Shown here one piece after another: positions 28,324-39,702 of a stretch of DNA of 64,000 nt; position 1 is the first letter of the stretch, and every line of letters begins with the position of its first letter. The DNA is taken from the NCBI GenBank assembly GCA_037318855.1, contig CP134874.1, forward strand, positions 2,728,598-2,792,597, read 5' to 3'. The translations under genes were made by a program, and so were the position numbers. The notes beneath the pieces are model-generated. The model had not been told where the DNA came from, made no database searches, and was given only the letters and a program-made list of their open reading frames with translations. Source of the DNA: Candidatus Sedimenticola sp. (ex Thyasira tokunagai) (GTDB lineage Bacteria > Pseudomonadota > Gammaproteobacteria > Chromatiales > Chromatiaceae).

Positions 28324-31300
28324 CTAGAACGTTGTAGGTAGGCGGGTACCCAACAACATATGCTCATCATTTGTACTGCTCATCTCATAGATCAGAGAAA
28401 CAGGATTCGTCGCCTCTATATAAGCGCCGGCACCGATATTGGCTCCATTGACTTTGCTGCCAAAATAGACCTTTCCAGGCGCTACACCATCACTTTGACA
28501 GAGTTGCGTTGAAACCGGAGCAGCAGCTTCGTACAGTGTCACCTCCGTATCAGGCGTAAGACAATTCACGGCAGCATATTGGGCATCCACCGGAATGGCG
28601 TAACGTTTACCAAAGTATCGGGGACTGAGGAAGGCCGTCTGCTCCCCACCATCCCCATCTGCATATTGCACCGCTGCAATCGCTTTGTCCGCCACGATAT
28701 GGAGCGCACTACCTCGGCCTTGTAATGTACTCGAGCCGAGAATGATGTTTTTCTTCTCACCTCCATTGAGCACAAAACTAATGCTCTCACCATTGTCCGC
28801 ATAAACCCAGACAGTTGTTGCGTCGCTCAATGCGCCCACATGAGCCGATGACGAGCGTGTTCCTACAATGTCCAGAGTGGCAGGCGGTACCGGATACGCA
28901 TCCTGGCTAAATGTATTGCTGTGGGATACTAGTATCGGCTCATCCACCGTGATACGTCCGGCAATTCCATTATTGCTACCCGCATCTACAGGCACCACCA
29001 CACCCTGTGGCAAGGAGAAAGTGGATGAAACACCTCCCACATCCACCGTGGCATTCACAATGCCGCTCAAGCTGAGGAGGTAATAGGTATGGGTGCCGCG
29101 CTGATGTGGAATGACAAACTCGGTGCCGGCAAACGCTGCCGGTACCGGCATATCGGTGGCATTCGTACTGCCTCCAATGGCAAAGGGTAAGGTTCCTGTA
29201 ATATCCATTCCCTGCACCAGATCGGATGCCAGAACCTCTCCCGATTCATATCGCTTGAGACTGAGCTGCTGTCCATCATCCATGGTAATGGTGTTGTCAT
29301 CAACTAGGCTTACCACCTGGGCTGAACCTCCCGCCATATTGGGTTCCAAAACGTAGTAGGTCAGTCCTGGCTCTTGGTAAGGGGTTACCGTGACATTTAC
29401 AGGTGTGCCTGAGGTGGTATTGCCCCGGCCATCCAAGATGCTGTAGGTAAAGTTGTCATCTCCTACATAGTCGACAGCAGGCCGGTAGGAAACAGTCTGC
29501 CCATCAGTGGCAATGGTGACCGTGCCGTTTGCAGGCTTTGTGACTTGGGTAATGCTTAAAGCACCACCTCCGACAGCATTATCGTTGGCAAGGGTGGGGA
29601 TCAGTACCGGTGTATTCGCAACCGTGGTTGCCCAGTCTGCTACCGCTATCGGTGCAGTATCCACTAGGGTCATCGTCAGGGTGACGATGGCGATGCTGGA
29701 GACCGCACCCTCCGTATCACTGATGGTGTAGCTAAATCTATCGCTCGTGTTCTCACCGCCATCATGAGTGTAGCTCACCGTACCGTCACCGTTGACCTCC
29801 ACACGGCCATGGGTCGCTGCACTGGTGATCTGAATGCTGCTCAAATCCAGTGCACTGTCCGAATCACTGTCGTTAGCTGCCAGGTCAATGGCCACCGTAT
29901 CACCTTTGTTTACCGTAGCATTGTCATTGGCCGCTATGGGTAGATCGTTGACCGGGTTTACCGTCAGGTTAACGGTGGCCACATTGGAGACCTCACCTTC
30001 CCTATCATTAATGGTGTAGGTGAAGCTGTCGCTCGTGCTCTCACCGCCATCATGAGTGTAGCTCACCGTGCCGTCACCGTTGACCTCCACACGGCCATGG
30101 ATCGCTGCATTGGTGATCTCAATGCTGCTCAGATCCAGGGCGCTGTCTGCATCGTTATCGTTGGCCAACAGGTTGATGGTTTTCGTAGCACCTTCGGCTA
30201 CCGCGGCACTGTCGTCGTTGGCCACCGGTGCATCGTTGACCGGGGTCACAGTCAGGGTGACGGTGGCGATGTTGGATGGGGCACCTGCTATATCCTTGAT
30301 GGTGTAGGTGAGGCTGTCGCTGCCGCTCTCTTCACCATCATGGGTGTAGCTCACCGTACCGTCATCGTTGACCACCACCCTGCCATAGAGCGCGGCTCTG
30401 GTGATCTGGATGCTTGCCAGTTCCAGAGCGTTGTCCACATCGCTATCGCTGACCGCCAAGGAAGGCTGAAAGCCGAGGCGGTTAGTCCCCGGTAGTCGCG
30501 AGGCGATACTGGATGCCCGGCGTGCGCATAGCGCCAGAGGGAATCCAAAGATCGCATACGAACGCGACGTCAAGTCATCTCGGGAGCCAGCGACGAAGCA
30601 GTAACGAGCTTGCGATGTTATTGCGTAGTGCTGGAGACCGGGACGGCCGGGGCAATAATAGGCTGTCGAAGATTGAGTTCAAAAGGGGGACTTGGATGTC
30701 CCGTTTTGCATCACGAAATCGAAGACTCGCTTACGTTGGCCGCCAGATCGATAACCACATTGGCCCCTTCGGCCACTGTGGCACTGTCTACTATGGCCAC
30801 CGGCGCATCATTCCGGCCAGTGATGGTAACCGTCACCAAGGCATTGGCACTGCCCCCATCACCATCATCTACCGTATAAGTAAATTGATCGGTGGCAGTA
30901 GCACCCGCCACCAGACTATTGAACTGTCCATTCGGATTGTAAGTCACCACGCCATTTACGAGCAGTACGCTGCCCACTGTGGTTGAGGCATCGATATTCG
31001 CTACTACAAGTGGACTACCTTCAGGATCGGTATCGTTCGCCAGCAATATTGCCGTTATATCAGTCGCAACATCATCTTCACCCAAAGACACTGCATCCGG
31101 TGCTGTGATGGGTGAAGCATTGGGTAATTCCAGACTGGCGGAGTGCCGGGAATTTAGACCGAACATAGGCCAGTCTGAATCTGCCAGGCCGCCTGTGGCG
31201 TCTTCAAGGGCATATAGAGATGCGGTGGAACTGATATAGACATGACCTTCGGTGCTGATTGTCGGTGATGCAACGACGGCCTTATCGAGTGTGGATGTCC

Positions 31301-32351
31301 ATTTGATCAGCTGTGCCGGAGTAAACCCAGTGTGGGTATACAGTGATGGATCCAGGGCATACAGCGTATTGGTTACCCCGTTGGAGGTGAAATAGACCGT
31401 GCCGTCTGCGGCAATTGCAGGCGATGAATAAGCGGTGCCACTGGTTGGATAGGTCCAGATGAGCTGCCCGATAGTCGGATCAACAGCATGTAATGAGCCA
31501 TCATCATAACTCGCCACATAGAGCAGACCGTCTGGCCCCAGCGCCGGTGCCGATGCCACTTTGCCGCCAAGCTGTAGGAACCACTTTTCCCTTTCTACGG
31601 GATCAATAGCCGGATTGAGGGCGTATAGGGTGTTATCAAGTGTACCGACATAGATTGTTCCATCACCACCGATGGACGGTGTGAACACGCCCTCTGTCAA
31701 TGAGAGCTGGTAGCTCCATTTTAAGCGACTAACGGGATTTTCCCCATGATCGAGGGCATACAGAATGCCGTCACGGGCACCTACATAAACGGTACCGTCT
31801 TTAGCCACCACTGGAGATGAAGCAACATCACTGCCAATTGCATAATGCCAGCGCTCTGCACCGGTAAGTGGATCGATGGCATAGAGATTACCATCGGCTG
31901 AACCGACATAGATGGTGCCGTCGAGTCCCAGCACAGGGGATGAGAAAATAACTCCAGCCGTGGAAAAGCGCCACAGTTCGGCGCCACTGGCAGTATTAAT
32001 GGCATACAGGACACCATCATGGGCGCCTACGTAGAGGGCTGTATTATCGGTACTGATAGTTGGTGTCGAGCCGACCATGCCACCGGTAAGGTAGCGCCAT
32101 ATCAGGTTGCCTGAAGAGTCATAGGCCCGCACCCAGTGGTCGGCTGCGCCAAGATAGAGATTACCGGCCGCGTGATCAATAGCAACTGATGAGCCGATAT
32201 TGCCGCCATGTGGAACAGGCGCCCAGAGCTGATCACCCGGTGCGGCATGCACAGCGACTGAATATAAGAGTGAAATAAACAGGTAGCACGCAGATAAGCC
32301 TGCCTGTATTCCCCTGAATGTGTTCTTTTTATTCCCTGTCTGTATATCCAT
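28324..32351 (-). pseudogene. Large secreted PQQ-propeller/VCBS-repeat protein, interrupted by one structured element
   Basis: Segments 32351-30734 and 30446-28324 add up to 1247 codons once the element is removed. A signal peptide (LSACYLFISLLYSVAVHAA) is followed by a beta-propeller of PQQ-type blades (about 45-410), each with DGTIYVGS.DGNLYAID or similar and a W in ELWRF/RWHY. Then come at least four VCBS/cadherin-like repeats (VEVNGDGTVSYTHDGGE; DSFTYTINDREGEVSN). A C-terminal beta-rich domain follows (GTHTYYLLSLSGIVNATV; QDAYPVPPATLDIVGT). Such proteins usually bind glycans or mediate adhesion. The frame is restored as AANDSDVDNALEL, so loss of the element would revert the gene. An earlier start at 32420 is also possible. 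Confidence 0.85.
30447..30733 (+). mobile_element. Structured-RNA mobile element, subfamily B (287 bp), in VCBS gene
   Basis: Inserted antisense to the host gene. Joining the flanks gives GCCAACG+ATAGCGATGTG, coding ANDSDV, which matches the neighbouring VCBS repeats (AANDSDSDSALDL). Upstream flank CTAT (C at -4). No target duplication. Confidence 0.94.
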
Positions 32352-32566
32352 GTTTAATTTCTTGGCTACCGAATTACTTAAGATTGGAAATAGCTGCACA
32401 GTAAATTTTTCACCATGCATATGTATAACTCTATCGCGCCTGCGATGTTGCTATTCAACAGCAATGTTCATTATCCGCAGATATCGCAGATTAAACGCAG
32501 GAGCTTTGTAAGCCCCCTACATTGCTCTTAAAGAATAACCACTACGCCCTTTATTATCGCTTAATA
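32352..32566. other. Intergenic region upstream of the VCBS gene
   Basis: Probably contains the VCBS gene promoter. No operator or hairpin was confidently identified, and no gene is seen. Confidence 0.35.
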
Positions 32567-33001
32567 TCAATCGAGTCTGACCCCATTGATCTTCAAAGAA
32601 GCCAGCCTTTCCTTCAAGGCATTAACCGGCCTCTCGAACTTATGACCAGCATGAATCAATGCCATCAAAACTGTCCTTCCAAAAATCACTTTCAATTCAT
32701 CAATAGAAGCATCTATCAACCGGTTAGTATCGACTTCAATTGAAAGAGGTAGATCGCCAAATTTCTTATTTATTGATTGATAACCTGGTTGCTCATCGTC
32801 ATTTAATCCATAACGAATAGCGATTGTTACCCAAGAAAAAGAAGCCTCCGCCAAAAAACCCGAATCGATAATAATTTTTTCAATATCATCACGCACCCAA
32901 TCCAAGGCTGTACCCCACTTGGGTTTTAATCGCTGCTTCGTGAGCGACACCTCTAACAGCCCGAGCTTTCGATTGTGCGGTGGTTTCGCTACAGTAGTCA
33001 T
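32567..33001 (-). CDS. Probable immunity protein (Imm39-like) for the RHS toxin
   Basis: 144 residues, ATG overlapping the RHS stop codon (ATGA), hence translationally coupled. The central motif (WVTIAIRYGLNDDEQPGYQS, then INKKFGDLPLSIEVDTNRL) resembles, from memory, the Imm39 family of polymorphic-toxin immunity proteins. No signal peptide, as expected for a cytosolic antitoxin-like partner. Its position directly after a C-terminal toxin domain is the strongest evidence; the family name is less sure. Confidence 0.7.
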   Translation of the reverse strand: MTTVAKPPHNRKLGLLEVSLTKQRLKPKWGTALDWVRDDIEKIIIDSGFLAEASFSWVTIAIRYGLNDDEQPGYQSINKKFGDLPLSIEVDTNRLIDASIDELKVIFGRTVLMALIHAGHKFERPVNALKERLASLKINGVRLD

Positions 33002-36000
33002 CGATTCGTCTTATTCCCCGGCAAAGCATCTTGCCCATACCTTCGGCGGAATCGTTCAATTAACCTTGTCTCGTATTCACGAGCAGACCTCTTGTCAGGA
33101 AAGGTTTTTCTGATGTCTGTACTGTAACGATCACCAGTTTGTCGAATAAGTTTTCTGGCTTGTTGTTCAGTCCTTATAGAAGCACCATCACGCACCCTGG
33201 TTCCCTGTGCACTCTCTCCAATTTTGTGATTTCCGTTTGGCCCCTTAACCCGGTAAACGTGTGTCTCGCCCACATAATCCAAGGAATTTTTGTGCGGTGT
33301 TCTCTTTGTGGCATCCCCCAAACCCACATCACTTACATTCTCAACCTTCTCCTGTCCCTTTCCCTTAACACTCTGAGTATTAGCATCCTTCCCCTTAGCC
33401 TCAGGCGCCGCACTATCAGCCTTCTTAGCGTTACTCTTAACACTCTTTTTATTGGATGCCTTATTAACCAGCTTCTTGCCCTTGTCATACATCCCACTGG
33501 CAACAGTCTGAACCTTCTTGACCCCGACAACACGGGATGCCAGGTCGAAAGCAGCTACCGCCTTCTCGGTACCGGAGGCGTTATCATCCATGATGGTCTT
33601 GACGCTCTCAACACCGTTAGTAACGGTATCGTAAGCGCTATAGGCACGCCATAGGGCGACGCCACCCCAGACCAGTACCGGAATGATCTCACCCGATGGA
33701 TCCCGGTGGCTCAGCGGATTATTCAATACATAGGAGTAGCGGTTAAAGCTCTGACTGAACTCAGGGAACTGGACGTAGGTATCTGCACTCAGGAAACGCC
33801 CAGCCGCTGGATCATACAGACGACCACCCATGTGGATAAAGCCGGTGGCATCGAGCTGCTCATGGCCGGTGAAGCCTTTGGTGGTGGTATTAAAGGTGAG
33901 ATCAGGCAGAGCATCCATGTAGGTTTGCGAGGGGGCCTGCCAGGCCTCATCCCGCCGCGATCCGAACGGGGCAAAGGCCATGCGGGTGGTGGCAGTACCT
34001 GACTCATCTGTAATGGCATCTGTGGAACCGATATGGTCTTTATGCAGGTAGCGTGTCTGTTCACCACTGGGTATGTCATTAACGGTGATATCGGTATGAA
34101 CCAGGAAATCGCCCACGTATGCTTTGCGCATTGTGGTTGAATTCTCTTTGACCACTTCATAGAGGCCGGCACCGTAGTATTTAGTGTCGGTGGTACGCCC
34201 TGCATTGTTGGTCAGTTGGGCAGTTCGCTCTCTATCCGGGCCGTAGGTGAATTGGGTATCGACCCCAGGTTTGGCAATAGCGCTGGGTTTGTTGTAAGGG
34301 GTATAAGTCAGGGTGCGGTCACCCGCACTGGTCATATTGCCCCGACCATCGTAATGATATTGGCTGGTTTGGCCGTCTTTGGTGATACTGCTTAAAGCAT
34401 GGATGCCGCCGCCATTGCCCCCATAGGCGTAGCCATCAATATCCGACACATCGGACTTGAAGGTGATATTGCCCAGGTTGTCATAGTTATAATTGAGGCT
34501 GCGTACCCCACTCTGCAGGCCGGTGGTCTCGGCGGACTTGAGGCGATAGAGGTTATCGTAGACAAAGTTCTCCACCAGATTATCAGCGTAGTGGCCGGTC
34601 TGGCTGTTACGGTGAATGAGGTTACCTACGGTATCGAAGCCAAAACTGAGGTTCTGATATTTGCTTGATGATGCCCTCGGCCCGGTCTTTATGAGATCCA
34701 GGTAGCCGTTATTGGGATCATATTGGCGTGCGGTTTTGATACCATTGCCAAAAGTTTCCTGGGTGATGTTGCCCCACTGGTCCCCTGCTGTTGCCTGCCA
34801 GTAGGATTGCAGGGTATCGGCGTTGAGGATTTCGATTTTATAGCCAACGCTGTTGTAGCGTGTCTCGGCTTTGAAACCGTCAGGGTATTCTTGGGTTTTC
34901 AACCGGCTATAGGGGTCGTAGCGATAATGGAATGACTGCGCCTCTGTTTCGCCGAACAGCTTGGTTGCAGTCTGCTTAGGACGGCTGAGGGCATCGTATT
35001 CGTATTTTTTGTAGACATTGGGGGCCACTACAAAGCCCACTCGCCCTAAACCATTTTGCGATGAATCGTAAACCCAGCTACTGGTATTTGAGTCAGCACC
35101 GAGGGTATCCGTTCTTGTCTTGATTCGATTCAGGGTGTCATAGGTGGTGGTAACTGTTGCACCGTCAGCATAGGCGACTTGGCGCAACAGGCCTGCAGCA
35201 TCGTAGTCATAATTTACCGTACCCGCGTCGGGATCGACGAGTTGTGTTCGGTTTTCTGCTACATCGGTGGTTATAACTACATCGGTAGTCGGATCATTTG
35301 CTATCTGTGTCCAGCGAAGGTGGCCTTGAGCGTTGTATTTGTAGTCGGTTGGAATACTCTCCCCATCAACCACTCTTTTTATCTGCCCAAGGGCGTTACG
35401 CTCAATCTTGGTGGTTATTTTTTTTGAGGTGGTGTCCGGTAGAACGATCTTGGTGACCGTAGTCTCCTGGGTTACATGGCTGTCGCTGGCACTGTATGTA
35501 GTGGTTATTGAACCACCGTCTGGCTGGGCTGAATTGGTGACGCGGTTTAGATCGTCATATGTAAAGTCTACCCAAGGTATCTGTTGATCAATAATGTAGG
35601 GTTTTGATTCACGGGCCAGGCGTCCACGGGCATCGTATACGCTGTCTGTGCGAACGGTTGAGCCATCAAAAGCTTTTGTTTCTGTTCTGACTGCCCGACT
35701 GAGCTTGTCGACATAAGCTACTGTTTGAGGTGCACTAGGGATGCTCTCAGCAGGATGTGTAACGGTCGTTGTCACCTTGTAGAGTGCGTTTTCAGGACAC
35801 TTTGTTGCACAGGTTGAATCGGCGACTTCAGTCTCACTACACTTTGTTGCACAGGTTGAATAGGCGACTTCAGTCTCACTACCATCCTTATCTTTGGTTA
35901 ATAGCCGTCGTCCAAAATGATCATAGAGGGTATCTGTTATTAATCCGTTGGCATCGATCTTCTGTTCCAGTGATCCAGTGTGATCGTTATAAAAAAGCTG

Positions 36001-39000
36001 CTGCTTGTGCCCTTTTTCGTTTGTAAGATCGTTCGGATAAATCCCATATTTGTAAGCCGTCGTTTCCGTGCTACGGGGCTCTATTTCATCACCTGAAATG
36101 GTGGTCTTTGTGATATTTCCGTAACTGTCGCGATTATAGGTTTTGGTAAGACTTACGCCTGAGTTGAGATATTGGCTTTCTGTTTTGGTCAAAAAAGTGG
36201 TGGTGCTATAGGGCACATCGCTGGATTGCAATACACGATCTGCTTCACTCGGTGCTGAAGTGGTAGTGCTATAGGGCGCATAGCTGGATTGCAATACACG
36301 ATCTGCTTCATCCGGTGCTGAATAGGTTACTGTGCGATCTGTCAAGAAACCGATGCGCCAGTTCTCACTGGCATCATTGAGAAATGCGCTATTGGTGGTG
36401 ATTGTCTGTTCTTTGTCGCTGATCGATACAGCAGCAAATGTACCAGCGGGATCAAAGGCACCATCAATGGCGCCACTAAAATTGCCACCCACGGTTAGAA
36501 CACTGGTCTCTACATTACCGTGTGGAAGATCATAGGTATCGGTCGTATGGGCGGCAAATACGGGCTGCTGGGTTGCCAGGTCATACTTGAGGGCAACTTG
36601 ATCCTTTAGATAGGGAAGGAAAGTGCCCAGTCCGGTATCATAGGTTTTCCAGTGATAGTAGGCCTTTTCAATGGGATTCCCATTAGCCTTAGCTACCGTC
36701 TCGCTCTGTTTTGTCCCAATAACGGGGAATTGTTGCCCGTAGGTCTCAGTGGTTACAAAGCCTGTTTCATTATCGGTAATTGTTCTTTTATCAAAGCCAA
36801 GGAACCCCCGCCCTGTCAAATGGGTTTTTGGGCCTGTGTAGGTGTAATCGTAACGATGCTTGCCGCCTATGCCGTTATCTACTTCGGTGTAGACCACCAC
36901 ATAGCTCAATCCGTTGTCATCTCGCACCGGGTATTGGGCACCGGAACTCTTGGTAAAGAAACTGCCGGCACCACTGGCTAGATAGTCATAGTGGATATCC
37001 GTCTCAGCGCCCAGTCCATCGGTTATCTTTACAATGTGGTCAGGGTGGGATTTGGGTAATGTATAGAGATTTCTGACTAATTTCCCTGTACTGGTGTTGT
37101 AGGTCCAGACCAGATCCGTTTTGCCATCGCCGTTGATATCGCCTAGCTGGTAAGCGTGATTCTGATGGGTGGGGTTTGTATCAGTGTACTCATTGTGTTC
37201 TTTAAGGGTGAATCCCTCACCATCCATATTGGCGGTGTAACTCTTCCAGCCAAACTTGATCCCATCGTTATAGGTATAAACCAGATCGGATCGACCATCG
37301 CCGTTCAGGTCAGCGGTGCTATAGCGGCGGTGGGTGTGGTTTAAAGAATTTTCTGCGGTTTGTATGCTCTCCTTTTTCTCATGGCTTGTGCCTGCCACGG
37401 TGGAGAGATAGACCACTCGACCGTTTGAACTGTTTAGTTTATAAGTGAATACGATATCTGATTTTTGATCACCGTTAACATCCGCCGAGCTGTATTGGAG
37501 ATCTTCTGCTTGAATATTGTAACTGTCACTCTGTGCTGAAATTTTGGTGAAACCGGTGCCATTTGGATTGGCCAGGTAGACAAGGCGATGAACCTTGTCT
37601 AGATGGGTAAACATCCAGGTGATGTCTGCCTTACCATCGCCATTAACGTCGCCGGTGAGAACATTCTGGTTGTTGTAGTATGTTGGAACATAGTCTCCAT
37701 CTGCTTCGTGGGAAACCTTGCCAAGCGCGACCTTTCCACTACTATCGGCTCGCGCCAGAAATACAGTTCGAACGAATTCATTGGTGTTTTCATCGACATA
37801 AGTCCAGACCAGGTCGGAACGACCATCGCCATTAACATCAGCCAGTGAATAGTTGGCGTTGCTATAGCCGGATAGGTTGCCAAAGGCATTGGCCTCATAG
37901 CCTTGGCTTGTAAATCCTGTACCAGATGCGTTCGCTAAATAGACTACGCGATAGAGATCGTTTTGGGATCGGGCCACCCATACAAGATCATCTTTGCCGT
38001 CACCATTGACATCACCCGCAAGATAGCGATGATCTGCATCAGTAATCAGGTTAACGTTGTAGCCTGCTTCCTCTTGCTTGGCGGTATATGTAAAGCCGGT
38101 ACCGGAAGCATTTGCCAGATAGATTACACGCCCTAATATCTGTGCACTCCGATATACCCAGATCAGGTCGGATTTTCCATCTCCATTCACATCAGCCAAC
38201 ATGTAATGTTGGTGATCCACCGTACCCTTTGGATAGCTTGAAACGTCGCTGCCTGAGGATTGTTTGCTTAGATTAACCAGCTCGGTACCAGGATCCCAGG
38301 TAAATGAAGTATAGGGGGTGCAGACTTTAAATGAGCACTCTCTTGCCTTGGTGAGTCTTGAGTGCCCTGTTGCGCCGCCATAGCTGTAAAGGAAATCATA
38401 GGATCGTACTTCGGTTTTGTTGAAGTAGTTTTTTACCGCTTTGAGTCTGACGGGTAGCTGACTGAATGAGCTATCCCTGTGATATTTTGTTACATCTGAT
38501 CGGCTTTCATAGGTGAATTGAATTTTGCCTTTTTAGTCAACGATTCGGTCAATATAGTGGTAACCCTCGGCATTATTGCGGTTGTAGAAATAGGTAACAC
38601 TATTTCCTTCTCTATCGGCAATCTTATTAATCGCCCAGCTAACCGCCCGCGCCCCATCGGAAGTGAGCTTTCTTGCGTGATGGGTATCGTCATCAGTACC
38701 GTACTCTTCGATTTCGCCGGTTACTTTACGTGCGGTAAAGTAGGATGGCCCTCCCCCCAGATCACCATGGGAAACCACCCTTGTGAACGATTCATTCTCT
38801 GTCCTATATATGGTGCCATCTGATCCGTACTCCCCTATTACAGCGATCAGCCGTTGGCCGTTCAGACAGAATTTGTCGCTGCTGTTGAAGTTAACACCAT
38901 TGATATAGCTATCTTGTACATGGGTTGTCTTACAGCGGGTAATTTTTGACAGGCCCGAAACATACCAGCCGACACCCAGGATCGAGTCACCATTCTCTCC

Positions 39001-39702
39001 GCTATACGCTACAGAAAGGTTGGGACGCACGCCTCCTGGTGTTGGCAGAGATTTTAACGACAAGTTGTAATTTGGCTTACCACTTTGTGAAACAGAAAAT
39101 CTACCGTCCAAGTTAAGTCCGGCGGTTTGAGTCGCAGGCCGTGTAGCACCCCTTCGTGCAGGAATATTTTCTGGATCTATAGTCCCCTCTACTGTCTGCC
39201 CCAGATAATCATGAATAACCGGCTGCTCGGAAGGGTCTACCGCCGATACGACGATATAATTTTTGCCCTCAGTTACTGGCTTTACTATGAGGTCATCATT
39301 GCCATCACCATCGAGATCCAAATATTCCAGCTCATATTCGACAGTCGGAGCCCATGACGTGGCTTGAATGGAAGCCCGCGGTGGATCATATAAAATAGTA
39401 TATGTACCATCGCCATTAGCTAATAGGATTGTGTCTCTTATCTCGGTAACAAGATCCAGATTGATACTAATGTCATAGGGAATAGTGACTGATACTTCTT
39501 CAGGCTGTGCTGCCAGATAGATATCTTCAAGTTGGTCATTATTATAATCACCAGTTAAGATCTCATGGCTTGTGGCAGACCACTCATAGATCACCGCACT
39601 TGCATTGGCAAGAACAAAAAACTGGCAAAACAGGCCTATTAAGATAGCAGCAGCGAATGGCTTTTTGGTTATGTTGTTGCTGTTATTCATATCAAATTCC
39701 AT
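32998..39702 (-). pseudogene. SpvB/FG-GAP/RHS polymorphic toxin, one in-frame stop
   Basis: The frame is open from 39702 to 32998 (2235 codons) except for a single TAA at 38533-38535. Order: signal peptide (AAILIGLFCQFFVLANASA); SpvB-like region (NLSVAYSGENGDSILGVGWY); several FG-GAP/VCBS repeats (DVNGDGKSDLIWVY); many YD repeats (YDALSRPKQTATKL; FVYDNLYRLKSAETT); RHS core end (FNRYSYVLNNPLSHRDPSG). The variable C-terminus includes THVYRVKGPNGNHKIGES and SAREYETRLIERFRRRYGQ, possibly a GIY-YIG/URI-type nuclease. RHS shells enclose and release the toxin. ATG 39702 directly follows the previous gene's stop. The stop may be a recent mutation; the downstream part shows no further decay. Confidence 0.85.
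38533..38535 (-). other. Single in-frame TAA inside the RHS toxin gene
   Basis: Reading on through it gives YHYIDRIVD-stop-KGKIQFTYESRSD, a natural SpvB continuation with a Tyr or similar expected at the stop. The next 104 codons are open and join the downstream reading frame at 38220. One base change would repair the gene. Confidence 0.85.
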
